In this document: piece by piece, positions 17,243 to 28,504 of the stretch
Position numbering within the stretch: the stretch's first letter is position 1
Layout of the letters: the number at the start of each line of letters is the position of its first letter
Assembly: GCA_963836735.1 (NCBI GenBank)
Contig: CAWIKP010000031.1
Location: 124,001-188,000 of the forward strand
From: JACCXG01 sp963836735
GTDB taxonomy: Bacteria > Acidobacteriota > Vicinamibacteria > Vicinamibacterales > 2-12-FULL-66-21
Direction of reading: 5' to 3'
DNA: 64,000 nt
Position numbers and translations under genes: made by a program
Notes under the pieces: model-generated
What the model was told of the DNA's origin: nothing
The model's input: the letters and a program-made list of their open reading frames with translations, nothing else
Database searches by the model: none

Positions 17243-18930
17243 ATGAAACGTTCCACAGCGAGTTGGACCACAGCGATTGCAGCATCCGCGCTGCTCGCGA
17301 TGCCCGTCGGCAGCTGGGCGCAGCAGCCCAGTCCGGCGCCCTCGCAGACACCTTCAACTTCTCGCCCTGCGGGCGCTTCTGCTCGCCCCGCGCCGAGCGC
17401 GCAGGATCCGGCGACCGAGCACCTGCGAAAGGCCGAAGCGGCATTGAACGATATTCCAGCGGCGTCGTTGACCGGTACCGCGAAGTCCCGCGTTGCCGAG
17501 TTGAAGCGGCACATCAAGCGCCGCTGGAATCGTCGGCCGGCAAGTCGGCATCGCGCTGGCAAGACCAGCGCGAGCACGGAGCTCGCGGCCGCTGACCGGA
17601 TCCTGACCGAGCTGCTCGGCGGCGAGGGCACGACCGGTGCCGCCGAGCCGAGCGCTGCCGGGCACGAGCGGCAAAGCAGCACCCAAAGCCGCGCCGGGTC
17701 TCGACGAAGCCGCCAAGGCCAAGCTGCAGGAAGTCCGCACGCATCTGACCGCGTTTGCGGCGTCGATGGGGGCGGCACCCAGCGCCGTCGCCGAGCGCTG
17801 ACAATCCGTCGCGGGCGCGAGCGCCGCGGCCGCCGCGGCATCGGCGAGCCCGTCGTCGGCAGCCGCGAGCCCCAACGCCGTCGGAGCCGACTCCGTCAGC
17901 GAGCCCGTCCACGCCGCCGGCGAGCCAGAGCAGCACGGCCAGCCCGAGCCCTGCGGCATCGCCAACGCCCAGTGAGCCGTCAGCGGCTCCGGCAACGCCG
18001 TCCAGGCTCAGGCTGCACAGCAGCCGCCGGCCGCGGCGCAGTCGGTCGACACCGACGCCGTCAAGAAGCATCTGACCGCGGCGCGTGACAGCCTCAGCCA
18101 GCTCACGCAGCTCCCCGCGGCCGCGCAGTTGAGCGGTGACGCGCGAAACCAGGTCTCGCAGCTGATCGCCAACTTCAACGAGTTGATCAGCACGAGCAGC
18201 GACTGGCGCGCGCCGTACGGCAAGCTGCAGGCGAACCTGAACGCGCTCGTTGGCGAGCAGCGTGCCGACGAGTCCCCGCGGCCCCGGCGGCGGGCGCCGC
18301 GGGTGCGGTGGGCACGTCCGGTACAACGGCGGTCGATCCGGCGATCCGCGCCAAGCTCGTCGAGTTCCGTACGCACCTGATGGACTTCGAGAAGGCCGCG
18401 GGCGGCGCGTCGGCAAGCGCGTCCCCGGCGGCGTCGCCGGCTACGCCGGCCACGCCGACCGACACCACGGCCGCAGCGGCCCAGGCAAGCCCGGCGTCGC
18501 CCAGCACACCAGCCGCGACGCCCAGCACGCCGGCGGCAACGCCGAGCCGAACCGACGCCACCGGCAGCGCCGGCCGACACCTGCGGAGCCTACGCCGACC
18601 GGCACGTCGGGCAGGACGTCTGCAGCGCCAGCTCCGGCCGGCACGACCGGCAGCTCCACACCGAGCCCGGCGGCCAGCACGTCGCCGAGCGCTGATTCGT
18701 CGGCCCAGTCATCGGCCGCGCAGTCAGCGGGCAGCCAGCGCAATCAGTCAGAGGCCATGCGCCACATCGAAGCGATCGAAGCGATCCTGAACGGATCGTC
18801 GGGCACGGCCGGAACGACCGGCTCCAGCAAGCCGGCGGCTGGCGCGAGCTCGCTGAATCGTGAGCAGATCGAACAGATCCGCACGCATCTGACGGCACTG
18901 CGGAAGGCGGTCAATCAGAGCAGCAAGTAA
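17243..18930 (+). CDS. low-complexity exported protein rich in Ala, Pro, Ser, Thr (several frameshifts)
   Basis: Start ATG 17243 after GGGAGG; signal peptide MKRSTASWTTAIAASALLAMPVGSWAQ. The body alternates Pro/Ser/Thr/Ala-rich linkers with helical modules that look related: HLRKAEAALNDIPAASLTG, VKKHLTAARDSLSQLTQL, VEFRTHLMDFEKAAGG and IEQIRTHLTALRKAVNQ. The frame changes several times between 17520 and 18600, where GC-rich repeats make sequence errors likely. It ends at TAA 18930 before a strong terminator. Periplasmic or cell-surface location is inferred. I recognise no family. Confidence 0.6.
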
Positions 18931-18958
18931 GTAAACGCTCCTCCCGGGGCGAAGCGAG

Positions 18959-18991
18959 AAAGGCCGGTCCGGCAACGGGCCGGCCTTTTTT
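18959..18991 (+). terminator. intrinsic terminator
   Basis: AAAGGCCGG ... CCGGCC followed by TTTTTT, 29 bases after the stop of the low-complexity protein gene. Confidence 0.9.
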
Positions 18992-19130
18992 GTTTTCGCT
19001 GCCAGTTTCCGGCTTTCAGCTCTCGGATTCGGGGGTTTTCGGGTTTCCAGTTAGCATCGATATACGGATCGAAAGCGCGAAGCCAGAAACTGAGAGCTGA
19101 CCGCTGACAGCTGACGAGACTGAGCTGCAA

Positions 19131-21690
19131 ATGACACGACTGACGGGTGCCGCTGGCCATCGTCCTTGTGACGGCATGGGTTGGCTTCGGCGAGGGCTCG
19201 AACGATCGGTTGACCAGACGCAGACCTGGCGTGGGATCGCGGCGACTATCCTCGCGCGCTGACGGAGTATCTTGCGCTCCTCGATGGCTCTCCTTCGGAG
19301 GACGTCATCGAGGCCATCGCGCTGCAGACGGGAGAGCTCTTCAAGACCACGGAGCTGACCACCGACGGCGCGGCACCCCGCTTTTCGCCCGACGGACGCT
19401 ACCTGTCGTACGAGGTCGGCCGTGGGCTCGCCCGCCGCATCCGTCTCGCCAGCGCGGAGACGCCGACGAACACCCTCGCGGAGCTCGCGGGGTTCGGTGC
19501 GTCGTTCTCTCCCGACGGATCGCAGGTTGCCTACCTGAAACTCGCGGTCACCCCGGAGATGCAGCGCCTGGAAACGTCGGCGGAACAGGCCGACACGGCT
19601 GAGCGAACCCGCCTGACCTCGACGCTGGCGGCCCTCACGGAGACCGCCTCGCGCATCACGATCCGCCAGCTCGCGACAGGCGCGGAGCGTGAGGTGGATA
19701 CCGGCGCCCGGCGGAAAACCGCGGTACGGCTCGCGGCGGACAACCTCGTCCTCTTCACCGGCAGCGAAGAAGGAGGCGTGGAACAGGTCTTCGTCGCGCA
19801 GGACGGACGGAGCCCGGTGGCCGTGACCAGCGGTGAGCCGGCCAAGGTGCTGCAGGAGGTGAACTCGACGGGCACTGCGGTGCTCTTCACGCACCGTGCA
19901 CAGGGACGCCGCGGCGGCGGCACGGGGTTGACCGCCGGCTTCGGGATCATCTCGCTGCCGGCCTCGACGGCAACCGTGATCTCCGGAACCGCGCCCGCCT
20001 TCTCCGGCGACGGACGAACCCTGACGTATGTCTCGCGTCTGGATCCCGACACCCAACTGCTCGTGGCGCCGGTCGCCACGCCGGACCGTCCGACGGTGGT
20101 GCGAACGGGCGGGCCGCGCCTCGACGCGCCCGCGCTGTCTTCCGACGGCAGCTCGCGTCGCCTTTCAGATGATGACGGATCAGACTGGGAGCTGTACGTC
20201 GCGCCGAGCGACGGCACCGGCGAACGCCGGCTGACGCGCGAGATCCAGCACGACCTGTCGCCGCGGTTTCTCGGCGACGGCACGGATTCTTGGCCTGATC
20301 GGCGAGGCGCGGCACCGGCGATCGTACCTCTACGATGCGGAATCGGGCCGGCGCATGCGGCTGTTCCACAACAACACCGTCCGGACGATCGCGCCCGAAT
20401 ACGAGTGGGTGCCGAACCGCGCCGGCACGAAGGTGCTGATCGTCGCCGAACGCGACGGCGACACGGTGTCGCTCGAGCGCGGCGTCTACCTCACGGATCT
20501 CACGACGCAAGGTCACGCGCGACGAGCTGCGCGCCCGGCTGCAGGCGAATCTCGCAGCGGAGGAGGCCCTGCGCGCCAAAGGCAAGCGGCTGTTCGCGCC
20601 GATCGCGACGCGCGGTGACCGCGGTCGTCGCCGACGCGTCCACGAGCCGCGTCTTCGGGTACGAGCAGGCGCTGTTCGACTTCGACTCGAAGCACATCAC
20701 GCGCCCCGGCAACAAGCTCGCATCCAGCTATCTGTTCGACACCTACAAGTCGTTCGGCTACGCGCCGGAGTACCAGTGGTTCCCGCGATCCGAGGCGGCC
20801 GGCGGACAGACCGCGAACGTCATCGCCACGCTGAAAGGCACGGTCAATCCCGAGCTCGTCTACGTCGTGAGCAGCCACTACGATTCGGTCGCGACCGGCC
20901 CGGGAGCCGACGACGACTCGTCCGGGACGGCGGCGCTCCTCGAAACGGCGCGCATGCTTGCCGGTCATCCCCAGCCCGCGACGATCGTGTTCGCCTCGTT
21001 CACCGGCGAGGAGTCGGGCCTGCTTGGCAGCCGCGAGTTCGTGCGGCGCGCCGTGGCCGACAAGATGCGGATCGTCGGCGCCCTCAACAACGACATGGTC
21101 GGCTGGGCCAACGACCACCGGCTGGACAACACCATCCGCTATTCGAATCCCGGCATCCGCGACATCCAGCACGCGGCCGCGATGCAGTTCAGCAATCTGA
21201 TCACCTACGACGCGCTCTACTACAAGGGCACCGACGCGCACGCCTACTACGAAGCCTACGGCGACATCGTCGGCGGCATCGGGTCCTATCCGGTGCTCGG
21301 CAGCCCGCACTACCATCAGCCGCACGACACGCTCGACACGATCAATCACCAGCTCGTGACCGAGGTCGCGAAGACGACGGCGGCCACGCTGATGCTGCTG
21401 GCCTCGAGCCCGTCGCGGCTGGCGGACCTGAAGGTGGACAGCTACCAGAACGGCACGGCAACGCTCTCGTGGACGCCGTCGCCCGAACAAGGGCGTCACC
21501 GGATACATCGTCGTCGTGGGGCACGGATACGAAGCCAGAAGCGCAGCAGATCCGCGTGTCGAAGCCGACCGCGTCGATCAAGGTCGCGGCCGGGACGACG
21601 GTGTCGGTGAAGGCGGTCAATCAGCGCGGGCTGGAGGGCTGGGACTGGGCGCGGGTGACGATCAGGTCAGTCAAAACTGAAAATAAATGA
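19131..21690 (+). CDS. secreted M28 aminopeptidase with TolB-like propeller and Fn3-like end (several frameshifts)
   Basis: Pieces in three frames form ~850 residues. After a signal region (PLAIVLVTAWVGFGEG) come propeller motifs (FSPDGRYLSYE, FSPDGSQVAYL, FSGDGRTLTYV, LYVAPSDGTGERRLT). From ~20620 follows an M28 zinc peptidase: SSHYDSVATGPGADDDSSG, TGEESGLLGS, NNDMVGW, SPHYHQPHDTLDT hold the metal and catalytic residues. The C-terminus (VDSYQNGTATLSWTPSPEQG ...) is a fibronectin-III-like domain. Repairs are needed near 19230, 20155, 20290, 20510, 20615 and 21495. Exact start unclear (ATG 19131 or GTG 19147). The last 20 bases overlap the convergent acyltransferase gene. Confidence 0.78.
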
Positions 21691-23128
21691 AATCGAGCGA
21701 CGCGCGGCTGCGCAGGACCAGGATGGCGGCGAAGGCCAGGCCGCACGCGACGCCCTGCACGGCAACCCGGGGCCAGCCGGGCGGCACGATCGGGGCCGGA
21801 TGACGGACGCCGGATTCGTCGCGATGCCATTCGACCCAGATGCTCTGTGCCCACAGCGGCAGCGAGTACAGCAGCGCCAGCAGGAACAGGTAGAGCCCGG
21901 TGCTCGCGGTCGTCGGCGCGGCGCGGCGAACGGCGACAGCGTGAGGTCGCGCACGATCGCCGCCAGCTCGGTCTCGCGGAAGAGCAGCCAGCCGATCAGC
22001 GTCAGCACGAACATCCCGACGATCTGAGCGGTCGGTGAGCAGACCCGCTGCCAGCGGCTTGCGTCCTGCGGCCAGCGGCGCGGCGGGCTTGAGGATCCTG
22101 CGCGCGCGGGTGAGCACCAGCAGCACGCCGTGATACGCGCCCCACAGCACGTAGTTCCAGCTGGCGCCGTGCCACAGGCCGGACAGCAGGAACGTGACGA
22201 GCACGTTGCGCGCCCACTTCGCCTCCCCCGCCTTCGAGCCGCCGAGCGGGATGTAGACGTAATCGCGGAACCAGCTCGAGAGCGAGATGTTCCAGCGGCG
22301 CCAGAAGTCGGCGGGGGTCCGCGCGAGATAGGGGTGATCGAAGTTCTCGGTCAGCTCGAACCCGAGCCACCGCGAGGTTCCGCGCGCGATGTCGGTATAG
22401 GCGGAGAAGTCCGCGTAGATCTGAATCGCGAACGCGAACACGCCGGCCCAGAGCAGCGGAAACGTCGGGTCGCCGAGCGCGAACACCTTGTTGGCGATCA
22501 CGCCGACGTTGTCGGCGATGACCAGCTTCTTGAAGAAGCCCCAGCAGATCAGGCCAAACCCGCTGCGCGCCTTCTCCATCGAGAAGCGGCGCGGCGCTTC
22601 GACCTGGGGGAGCAGGAACGAGGCGCGCTGGATCGGTCCCGCGACCAGGTGCGGAAAGAACGACACGAACGTCGCAAGGTCGAGCAGGCTCCGCCGCGCA
22701 TGAAGCTCTCCCTTGTACACGTCGATGGTGTAGCTCATCGCCTGGAACGTGTAGAACGAGATACCGACCGGCAGCAGGATCCGCAGCGTGGGCTGGTGCC
22801 ACGGCAGGCCCATCGCCGCCAGCGCCGCCGCGACGTTGTCGACGAAGAAATTGAAGTACTTGAAGAACCCGAGCATGCCGAAGTTCGTGACGATGCTCAG
22901 CCAGAGGAACTTGCGGCGATGTGCGGGCCGGGCCTCCATGCCGCGCGCGGCGCAGTAGTCGATGATCGTCGACGTGGCGATCAGGATCAGGAACCACGGA
23001 TGGACGTAGCCGTAGAAGAAGTAGCTGCCCGCGAAGAGGAGGAGGTTCTGGGGGCGGTGCGGCAGCCACCAGTAGATCGCGGTGAAGACCAGGAAGAAGA
23101 GGACGAAATCGAGGCTGTGGAAAATCAC
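21671..23128 (-). CDS. MBOAT-family O-acyltransferase (AlgI-like), two frameshifts
   Basis: GTG start at 23128 overlaps the stop of the upstream SGNH gene (GTGA). Many membrane helices; MBOAT features include LLPVGISFYTFQAMSYTIDVYKG, FPHLVAGPIQRA, YADFSAYTDIARG, DFWRRWNISLSSWFRDYVYIPLGG and the catalytic His in LSGLWHGASWNYVLWG. Repairs near 22035 and 21930 restore the C-terminal helices. AlgI/PatA-type proteins pass acyl groups across the membrane to modify exopolysaccharide. With the adjoining SGNH protein it probably O-acetylates a cell-surface polymer; the polymer is unknown. Confidence 0.88.
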   Translation of the reverse strand: MIFHSLDFVLFFLVFTAIYWWLPHRPQNLLLFAGSYFFYGYVHPWFLILIATSTIIDYCAARGMEARPAHRRKFLWLSIVTNFGMLGFFKYFNFFVDNVAAALAAMGLPWHQPTLRILLPVGISFYTFQAMSYTIDVYKGELHARRSLLDLATFVSFFPHLVAGPIQRASFLLPQVEAPRRFSMEKARSGFGLICWGFFKKLVIADNVGVIANKVFALGDPTFPLLWAGVFAFAIQIYADFSAYTDIARGTSRWLGFELTENFDHPYLARTPADFWRRWNISLSSWFRDYVYIPLGGSKAGEAKWARNVLVTFLLSGLWHGASWNYVLWGAYHGVLLVLTRARRILKPAAPLAAGRKPLAAGLLTDRSDRRDVRADADRLAALPRDRAGGDRARPHAVAVRRAAPTTASTGLYLFLLALLYSLPLWAQSIWVEWHRDESGVRHPAPIVPPGWPRVAVQGVACGLAFAAILVLRSRASLDFIYFQF

Positions 23129-24225
23129 TGCGCGGCCGGGGCTCCGCTGGCACGGGGAGCAGGTCTGAACAGCAGCGCGCAGGCGCTCGTAGAACAGCCG
23201 GGTGTAATCCGCGCGCGCGTGCCTCGCGATGTGATCGCCATCCTCGTACATGTCGAGGGTGATTGCCGGGTCACCGGTGTCGTCGTGCAGAATCCCGCCG
23301 TGCGCCTGCACGAATTCGCGAAGGTCGCGGACGTATTTCTTCAGCGCCGGCGACTGCGGCGGGCGGCTGTCCGTTCAGTGGGCGACGCTGCACGCGAACC
23401 AGGCACAGCTTGAAGCCTCCCCGCTGCGCTTCACGCAGCATCAGCGGCAGCACGGAGTGGTTCACCGAAGCGGCAAAGTCGGTCCCGGCGTCGGCCGCCA
23501 TGTCGGCGGCTTCCATGACCCGGAGACGATCGAGCCCGAATCGCTGGTTGGCATGCTCGAGCAGGCCGGCCTGTCCCGCCGATCCGGCGACCCACCGTGC
23601 CGGCGCGCGGGAGACGATCGGCTCCACTGCCCGGCGCGCGGCATCGACGCGATAGACGCGCTCGACCGCCTGATGCACCGCGTAGAAGGGCCCGTCGAGC
23701 GCAGACTGGACCACGTCGTTGAGCTCCTCCTCGGTCTCGCCGGCGACCATGTCGAGCGACCAGCGGATACTGGTCGTCGAGCCGGAACATCACGTCGGTG
23801 AGATTGGTGTCGCGGAAGAAGATGAAGACCACCCGCGGCTTGATTCCGCTGGCGACGACCCAGTTCTTGAGCGCGAGATACCAGAACGCCGGGCCGGATC
23901 CGGCTTGAAGAAGCGGCGCCACCGGCACCCCCGAGAGTTGCGACAGCACCCGCTCGTCGATGCGGGTGCCGGCCATCGAGTCGCCAATCACCACGGCGCC
24001 GGGGTTCATGTGCTGAAGCTCCGGGATCCGGCCGGCATGGAACGGCTGCGAGCGATGGCCGGGGAACACCGGGAGATAGGGCACGCGCGAGGTGGCATCG
24101 GCGGAGTGGCCGTGCACGAACCGCAGCGATGCCGGGACGGCGAGCGTCAGCAGCACGATCGCGATCAATTGAACGAGAGAAAGACCGGATCGGGATGCCG
24201 GCGCGTCGCCGGGCGGCAGGGTCAT
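23125..24225 (-). CDS. AlgX/DltD-like SGNH acyltransferase partner (frameshifts)
   Basis: Starts MTLPPGDAPASRSG, with a single N-terminal membrane helix (LVQLIAIVLLTLAVPASL). The SGNH motif GDSMAGTRIDERVL is near residue 75, followed by FWYLALKNWVVASGIKPRVVFIFFRDTNLTD. After a break near 23765 it continues ETEEELNDVVQSALDGPFYAVHQAV, and toward the end HGGILHDDTGDP with the Asp-x-x-His-like tail expected for the catalytic pair. Further repairs near 23365 and 23200 are needed. The gene is coupled to the MBOAT gene (GTGA) and to the upstream gene (ATGA 24222-24225). Confidence 0.72.
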
Positions 24226-25290
24226 CGTGGCAGGGGCACGAATCCCGCCTGGAATTCCGCCACGTATCTGGCGCGGTCAGGCGTGGCTTCGACCACGGCG
24301 TACCACTCGTGATCGCTTCCGGACATCTGCACGATCCAGTGGACGCGATCGTTGACCCGCATCTGGCCGAACGGCAGCATGTACGAGACGCCGCGGCGAT
24401 CGCAGTAAGTGATCACTGCGTTGAGCGTGGTCTTGGGCTTCTGTTGGAACTGGCCATCGTGATGGACCCAGCCGCTGGCGAACGTCTCCAGCCCGCACCC
24501 TTCGTCCTCCCGCTGTAACGGGTACTTCTTCACCGCTTCGACGTAGGAGAGTCGCAGTTCCCCCTTCCCGAGCGGCGTCACGTACCAAGCCTCGAGCTCC
24601 GGCACTACCGTCAGGCGCGCCTCGCGCTTGAACGGGTGGCGCCACCGGTCGGTGGTACTGATGGCACCGAGGGCGCGGTCCTCGGCTTTGTTGATCTCCG
24701 CGCGAAGCGACTCGGCAAAATTCTTCCATGCGGGAGTGAGGGTGCTGACCGTCACGATCGGAGTCAGCGGCGTGTCGCCCGCGACGGCGATTCCGACCTT
24801 CGGGAATGGCAGCTCGAAAGGCGGCACCGGGGGCAACACCGGCGGCTGGTCCGTACGGAAGCCGATTTGCCGGTTCATGCCGATCCGCATCATCACGGGC
24901 GTGGACAAGGTCAAGGGTCGCGAAGTCTCGGAATTCCTGGGCCAGAGCCGCCAGTCACCAGGTGACTCGCCGCCCCACCACTCCAGCGGCACGCTGGCCA
25001 GATTGATCGGAAGCTCGATGGTGGTGGGACCGAAGCGGCGCTGCAGGAACGGCCAGGGCGCGGACCACTTGCGTCCGTTGAAAGCGGCGAATGGCAACAG
25101 GATACCATCGTCCCGGACCACGGCGAGGACCAGGTGATCGCTGCGGTTTCCGCGGTCCGCGGTCCCGGCCCGGCCAGGGGGCGTCGGGAGGCGATGCCTG
25201 CCGAGCGCGGCCGGCGCTCACTCCGCCCGGCGCCAGGACGACGACAGCGAGCACGGTGATGAGGGCACGAACCACTGGGGGCGCGATCAT
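24222..25290 (-). CDS. exported protein of unknown function, one frameshift
   Basis: Signal peptide MIAPPVVRALITVLAVVVLAPG, then a break near 25145, then a ~300-residue body (MVRDDGILLPFAAFNGRKW ... EFQAGFVPLPR). No catalytic motif recognised; content is rich in aromatic residues and beta-like segments (WEWWGGESPGDW-like tract, HEWYAVVEATPD). It overlaps its neighbours by ATGA on both sides (25287-25290 and 24222-24225), linking a response regulator, this protein and the SGNH/MBOAT pair in one operon. Confidence 0.65.
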
Positions 25291-25638
25291 CGGCGGTCAA
25301 GTATCTCCCGAACCTTGGCCAGCAGCTCGTCGCGCGAAAACGGCTTGGCGAGAAAGTCCTCGGAGAACTCCAGGTCGCCGCCGCCCGGATACCCGGAGAT
25401 GCACAGCAGTTTCAGCGCCTTGTGTTGGGCGAGGAGCTGCCGCCACCATGAAGGCATCCGCATGTCGGTCAGCAACAGGTCGACCGATCGCCGTGCTGTC
25501 GAACAGCTTCATGGCTTCAGGCCGTTCGGCCTCGTGCACCCGGTAGCCGGCCCGCATCAGCGCCTGCGAGAACAACTGCCTCACCGCCGGCTCGTCTTCG
25601 ACGAGCAGGATCGTTTCGCGCTGCGTCTCACCGTTCAT
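25287..25638 (-). CDS. CheY-like response regulator receiver, frameshifted
   Basis: Begins MNGETQRETILLVEDEPAVRQLFSQAL with the acidic pocket (EDE). After a repair near 25490 come the phosphorylatable Asp in LLTDMRMP and the conserved Lys in FLAKPFSRDELLAKV. About 117 residues with no output domain. It would act by protein contact. First gene of the cell-surface acylation operon by overlap with the next gene, and it follows the PAP2 gene by 3 bases. Confidence 0.8.
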
Positions 25639-25641
25639 CCG

Positions 25642-26379
25642 TCACTCCCGCGGGTGGCTGGTCGTCTCGTGTTGGTCTTTCTCGCGTTTCAACCCGGCCC
25701 GGCGCTCGAGCGTGCGCTCGACGGTCCAGCAGAACAGCGCCCACGTCATGCCGATGAGCCACCCGGCGACGACGTCGGTCGGATAGTGCACGCCGAGGAG
25801 GACGCGGCTGCTGCCGACCAGGAACGTGAGAAGCATCGCCATCGCGATGCAGTAGTACCTGGCGAGCCGCCCTTCCGCGATTCGCATCAGCAGCGCGCCG
25901 AGCGTCAGGTAGACCGCCGCGGACGTCAATGCGTGGCCGCTCGGGAAGCTGGAACTCATGACTTCCCGCAGGTGGGGCACGATGTCCGGGCGGGTTCGCG
26001 CAAACGCCGCCTTCAGCAGCCAGTTCAGAACCCATCCGCCGACGCTCGCGATGAAGATGAACAGCCCATTGCGATACAAGCCGTGCAGGAACAGATAGCC
26101 GGTCACCGCGAGCACGGTCAAGCCCAGCACCGTCGGGCTGCCGAGCGCGGTGAGGTCTTCCGCACCCGAGCGGAGCCATACAGGCCCCTTCAACCGGCCG
26201 GGATCGGCCTCCTGCCGGAGCGCCCCGAGGACCCACTCGTCGAACTGCCGGGTGTCGCCTTCCATCACTTTGCCCGCGAGCGTGGCGAAGACCCAGATCA
26301 ACGCCAGTATCAGGACCGCCCCGACCAGGATCGTGAGCTCCTGTCGATCGCGCGGGCGACGCAACCGCGGACGCTTCAC
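25642..26379 (-). CDS. PAP2-family membrane phosphatase
   Basis: An intact 245-residue protein with about six membrane helices. All three PAP2 signature blocks are present: KAAFARTRP (K-x6-RP), SSSFPSGHALTS (PSGH) and SRVLLGVHYPTDVVAG (SR-x5-H-x3-D). The family removes phosphate from undecaprenyl pyrophosphate or phosphatidate/PG-phosphate at the outer face of the membrane. Substrate cannot be told here. Tight spacing to Usp (3 bases) and the response regulator indicates an operon. Confidence 0.93.
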   Translation of the reverse strand: MKRPRLRRPRDRQELTILVGAVLILALIWVFATLAGKVMEGDTRQFDEWVLGALRQEADPGRLKGPVWLRSGAEDLTALGSPTVLGLTVLAVTGYLFLHGLYRNGLFIFIASVGGWVLNWLLKAAFARTRPDIVPHLREVMSSSFPSGHALTSAAVYLTLGALLMRIAEGRLARYYCIAMAMLLTFLVGSSRVLLGVHYPTDVVAGWLIGMTWALFCWTVERTLERRAGLKREKDQHETTSHPRE

Positions 26380-26382
26380 GCG

Positions 26383-26804
26383 CTACTTCGCCCGCACCAT
26401 CAGCACCGGGATCGACACGCCGTGCCGGACCCGATCTGCGGTATTCCCCGGAGCAGATCCTGAAGGAAGCGATGGCCGTGCGTCGACATCGCGATGAGAT
26501 CGACGCCCTCCTCTGCCGCCACCCGCACGAGCTCGGTCGCGGGATCGCCCATCGCCAGCCGGCCGGCACAGACCATCCCCTTGCCGCACATGTCCTGGCA
26601 GAGCCGCTCGAGGTAAGCGCGGTCGTCCCGCATCTCTTCGGATTCACGCAGCTTCAGATCGTCGAAGTGCCGCGCCACGAACCCGTCGGCCACATGGACC
26701 AGCAGCAGATCGGCCCCCGTCAGACGAGCCAGGCGCTCGATGTGCTGAAGCACCGCCTGATCGGCCGGGGAGTTCTCAATGGCGACCAGAATCTTGGTGT
26801 ACAT
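26383..26804 (-). CDS. universal stress protein UspA family, one frameshift
   Basis: MYTKILVAIENSPADQAVLQHIERLARLTGADLLLVHV is the Usp N-terminus. GDPATELVRVAAEEGVDLIAMSTHGHRFLQDLLRG is the conserved C-terminal half, and a repair near 26435 restores VRHGVSIPVLMVRAK as the last strand, ~139 residues. The family binds ATP or other ligands in stress. It follows mntH by 18 bases and precedes the PAP2 gene. Confidence 0.9.
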
Positions 26805-26822
26805 CGTTCATTGCCAAAATGC

Positions 26823-28210
26823 TCACGATCCCGCCATGGTTTGCCAGAGCATCCACACGTTGAGCGCCGCGATCACGACCGCCGTGGGCCACGCCAGCGC
26901 GAGCATCCATCGAGGCGCGACCAGCTCCCCCATCTTGTGGCGATTGCCGACGAACATCACCAGCGGAAAGACCGCGAACGGGAGCTGCAGGCTCAGGATG
27001 ACCTGGCTCAGGATCAGCAGCGCGACCGTTCCGCGCTCGCCGTAGAGGGCCACGGTGAAGAGGGCAGGCACGATCGCAATCAACCGCGTGATCAGACGCC
27101 GCAGCCAGGGGCGCAGCCGGATGTTCAGAAACCCTTCCATCACGATCTGGCCGGCCAGGGTGCCGGTCAACGTCGCGTTCTGTCCGGAGAACAGCAGCGC
27201 GACCGCGAACAGCGTGCTCGCCAGCTGAGTACCGAGCAGCGGTGCCAGCAGGAGGTAGGCGTCGGAGATGTCCGCGACCTCCTGGTGTCCGGTGCCATGA
27301 AACGTTGCCGCCGCCATCACCAGAATCGCGCCGTTCAGGAACAACGCCGACATCAGGGCGACGGTCGAATCAATCGTGGCGAAGCGGACCGCCTCGCGCC
27401 GGCTCTCGAGCGTGTCCCGGTATTGCCGCGTCTGCACGATGGACGAGTGCAGATAGAGGTTGTGCGGCATCACCGTCGCGCCGAGGATGCCGACGGCGAT
27501 GTAGAGCATGTCGGGGTTGCGCGCAATCTCGAGCGACGGCACCAGCGACGTGAGCACCCCGTGGAGATCGGGCCGCGCCAGCGCCAGCTCGATCGCAAAC
27601 GAGCCCGCGATGCCGAGGATGAGCAGCACCACGAGCCCCTCCACGTACCGGAAGCGGTACTGCTGGAGATACAGCACCAGCAGCACGTCGCACGCGGTCA
27701 GGCACACGCCCCAGATGAGCGGCAGCCCGAACAGCAGATTGAGCGCGATCGCCGAGCCGATCACTTCCGCGAGATCGCACGCGGCAATCGCGATCTCGCA
27801 GAGCAGCCAGAGGACCACGGTGACGCGACGCGAGAAATGATCGCGGCAGGCCTGCGCGAGATCGCGGCCGCTGACGATCCCAGGCGCGCCGACAGCGCCT
27901 GCAGCAGGATCGCCATCAGGTTCGACAGCATGATCACGCTGAGCAGGGTGTAGCCGTAGCGCGAGCCCCCGGCGAGATCCGTGGCCCAGTTGCCGGGATC
28001 CATGTAGCCGACCGCGACGAGGTAGCCCGGCCCGGCAAACGCCAGCAGTTTGCGCCAGAACCCAGCCGTCACTGGCACGGGCACGCTGCCATGGATTTCG
28101 GGAAGGCTGACCGTGCCCGCGCGCTGGCGCCACCCGCGCTCGGTCGCGGGCGGCACTGGCGAGGGCGGCGGGCCGGCGCCCGCGACGGAAGACTCAGGAA
28201 GATCGGCCAT
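26823..28210 (-). CDS. mntH: NRAMP divalent metal (Mn2+/Fe2+) transporter, one frameshift
   Basis: About 462 residues with eleven or so membrane helices. The first metal-binding helix carries MDPGNWATD and the sixth MPHNLYLHS, the two NRAMP signatures. A repair near 27890 joins MLSNLMAILLQALSARLG to GIVSGRDLAQACRDHF. It imports Mn2+ or Fe2+ with protons across the inner membrane. The start is ATG 28210, with an in-frame GTG at 28216. An N-terminal Pro-rich tail of ~45 residues precedes the first helix. No metal operator was recognised upstream. Confidence 0.93.
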
Positions 28211-28216
28211 CCTCAC

Positions 28217-28504
28217 GATACGTTACACGAGGCGTAATCCCTTTTTTCGGAATAGGTAAGGTGATTGGGGGCACGAACGCGCACGCAGGGGGTTTGTTCA
28301 ACGAACGGGGACCGCGGTCTCGACCTGACCGGCACGACGCTTGCCACGATGTAGATGATCTGCCCCGCCGTGGCTCAGACGCCCGACGCCAGGAGGGGAC
28401 GCGCCGCCTCAACCAGAACAACGGTGAATACACCCTACGGTTCGTAGGCTACGATGCGGGCGGCAACACCGCCAGCCTGCGGGCGTTTCAAGGGAGAAGT
28501 GACG
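28217..28504. other. divergent intergenic region between mntH and the CHRD genes
   Basis: 288 bases with no supported gene. It should hold promoters for both sides. A TTTTTT tract at about 28233 and short ORFs on both strands carry no recognisable domain. Confidence 0.5.
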
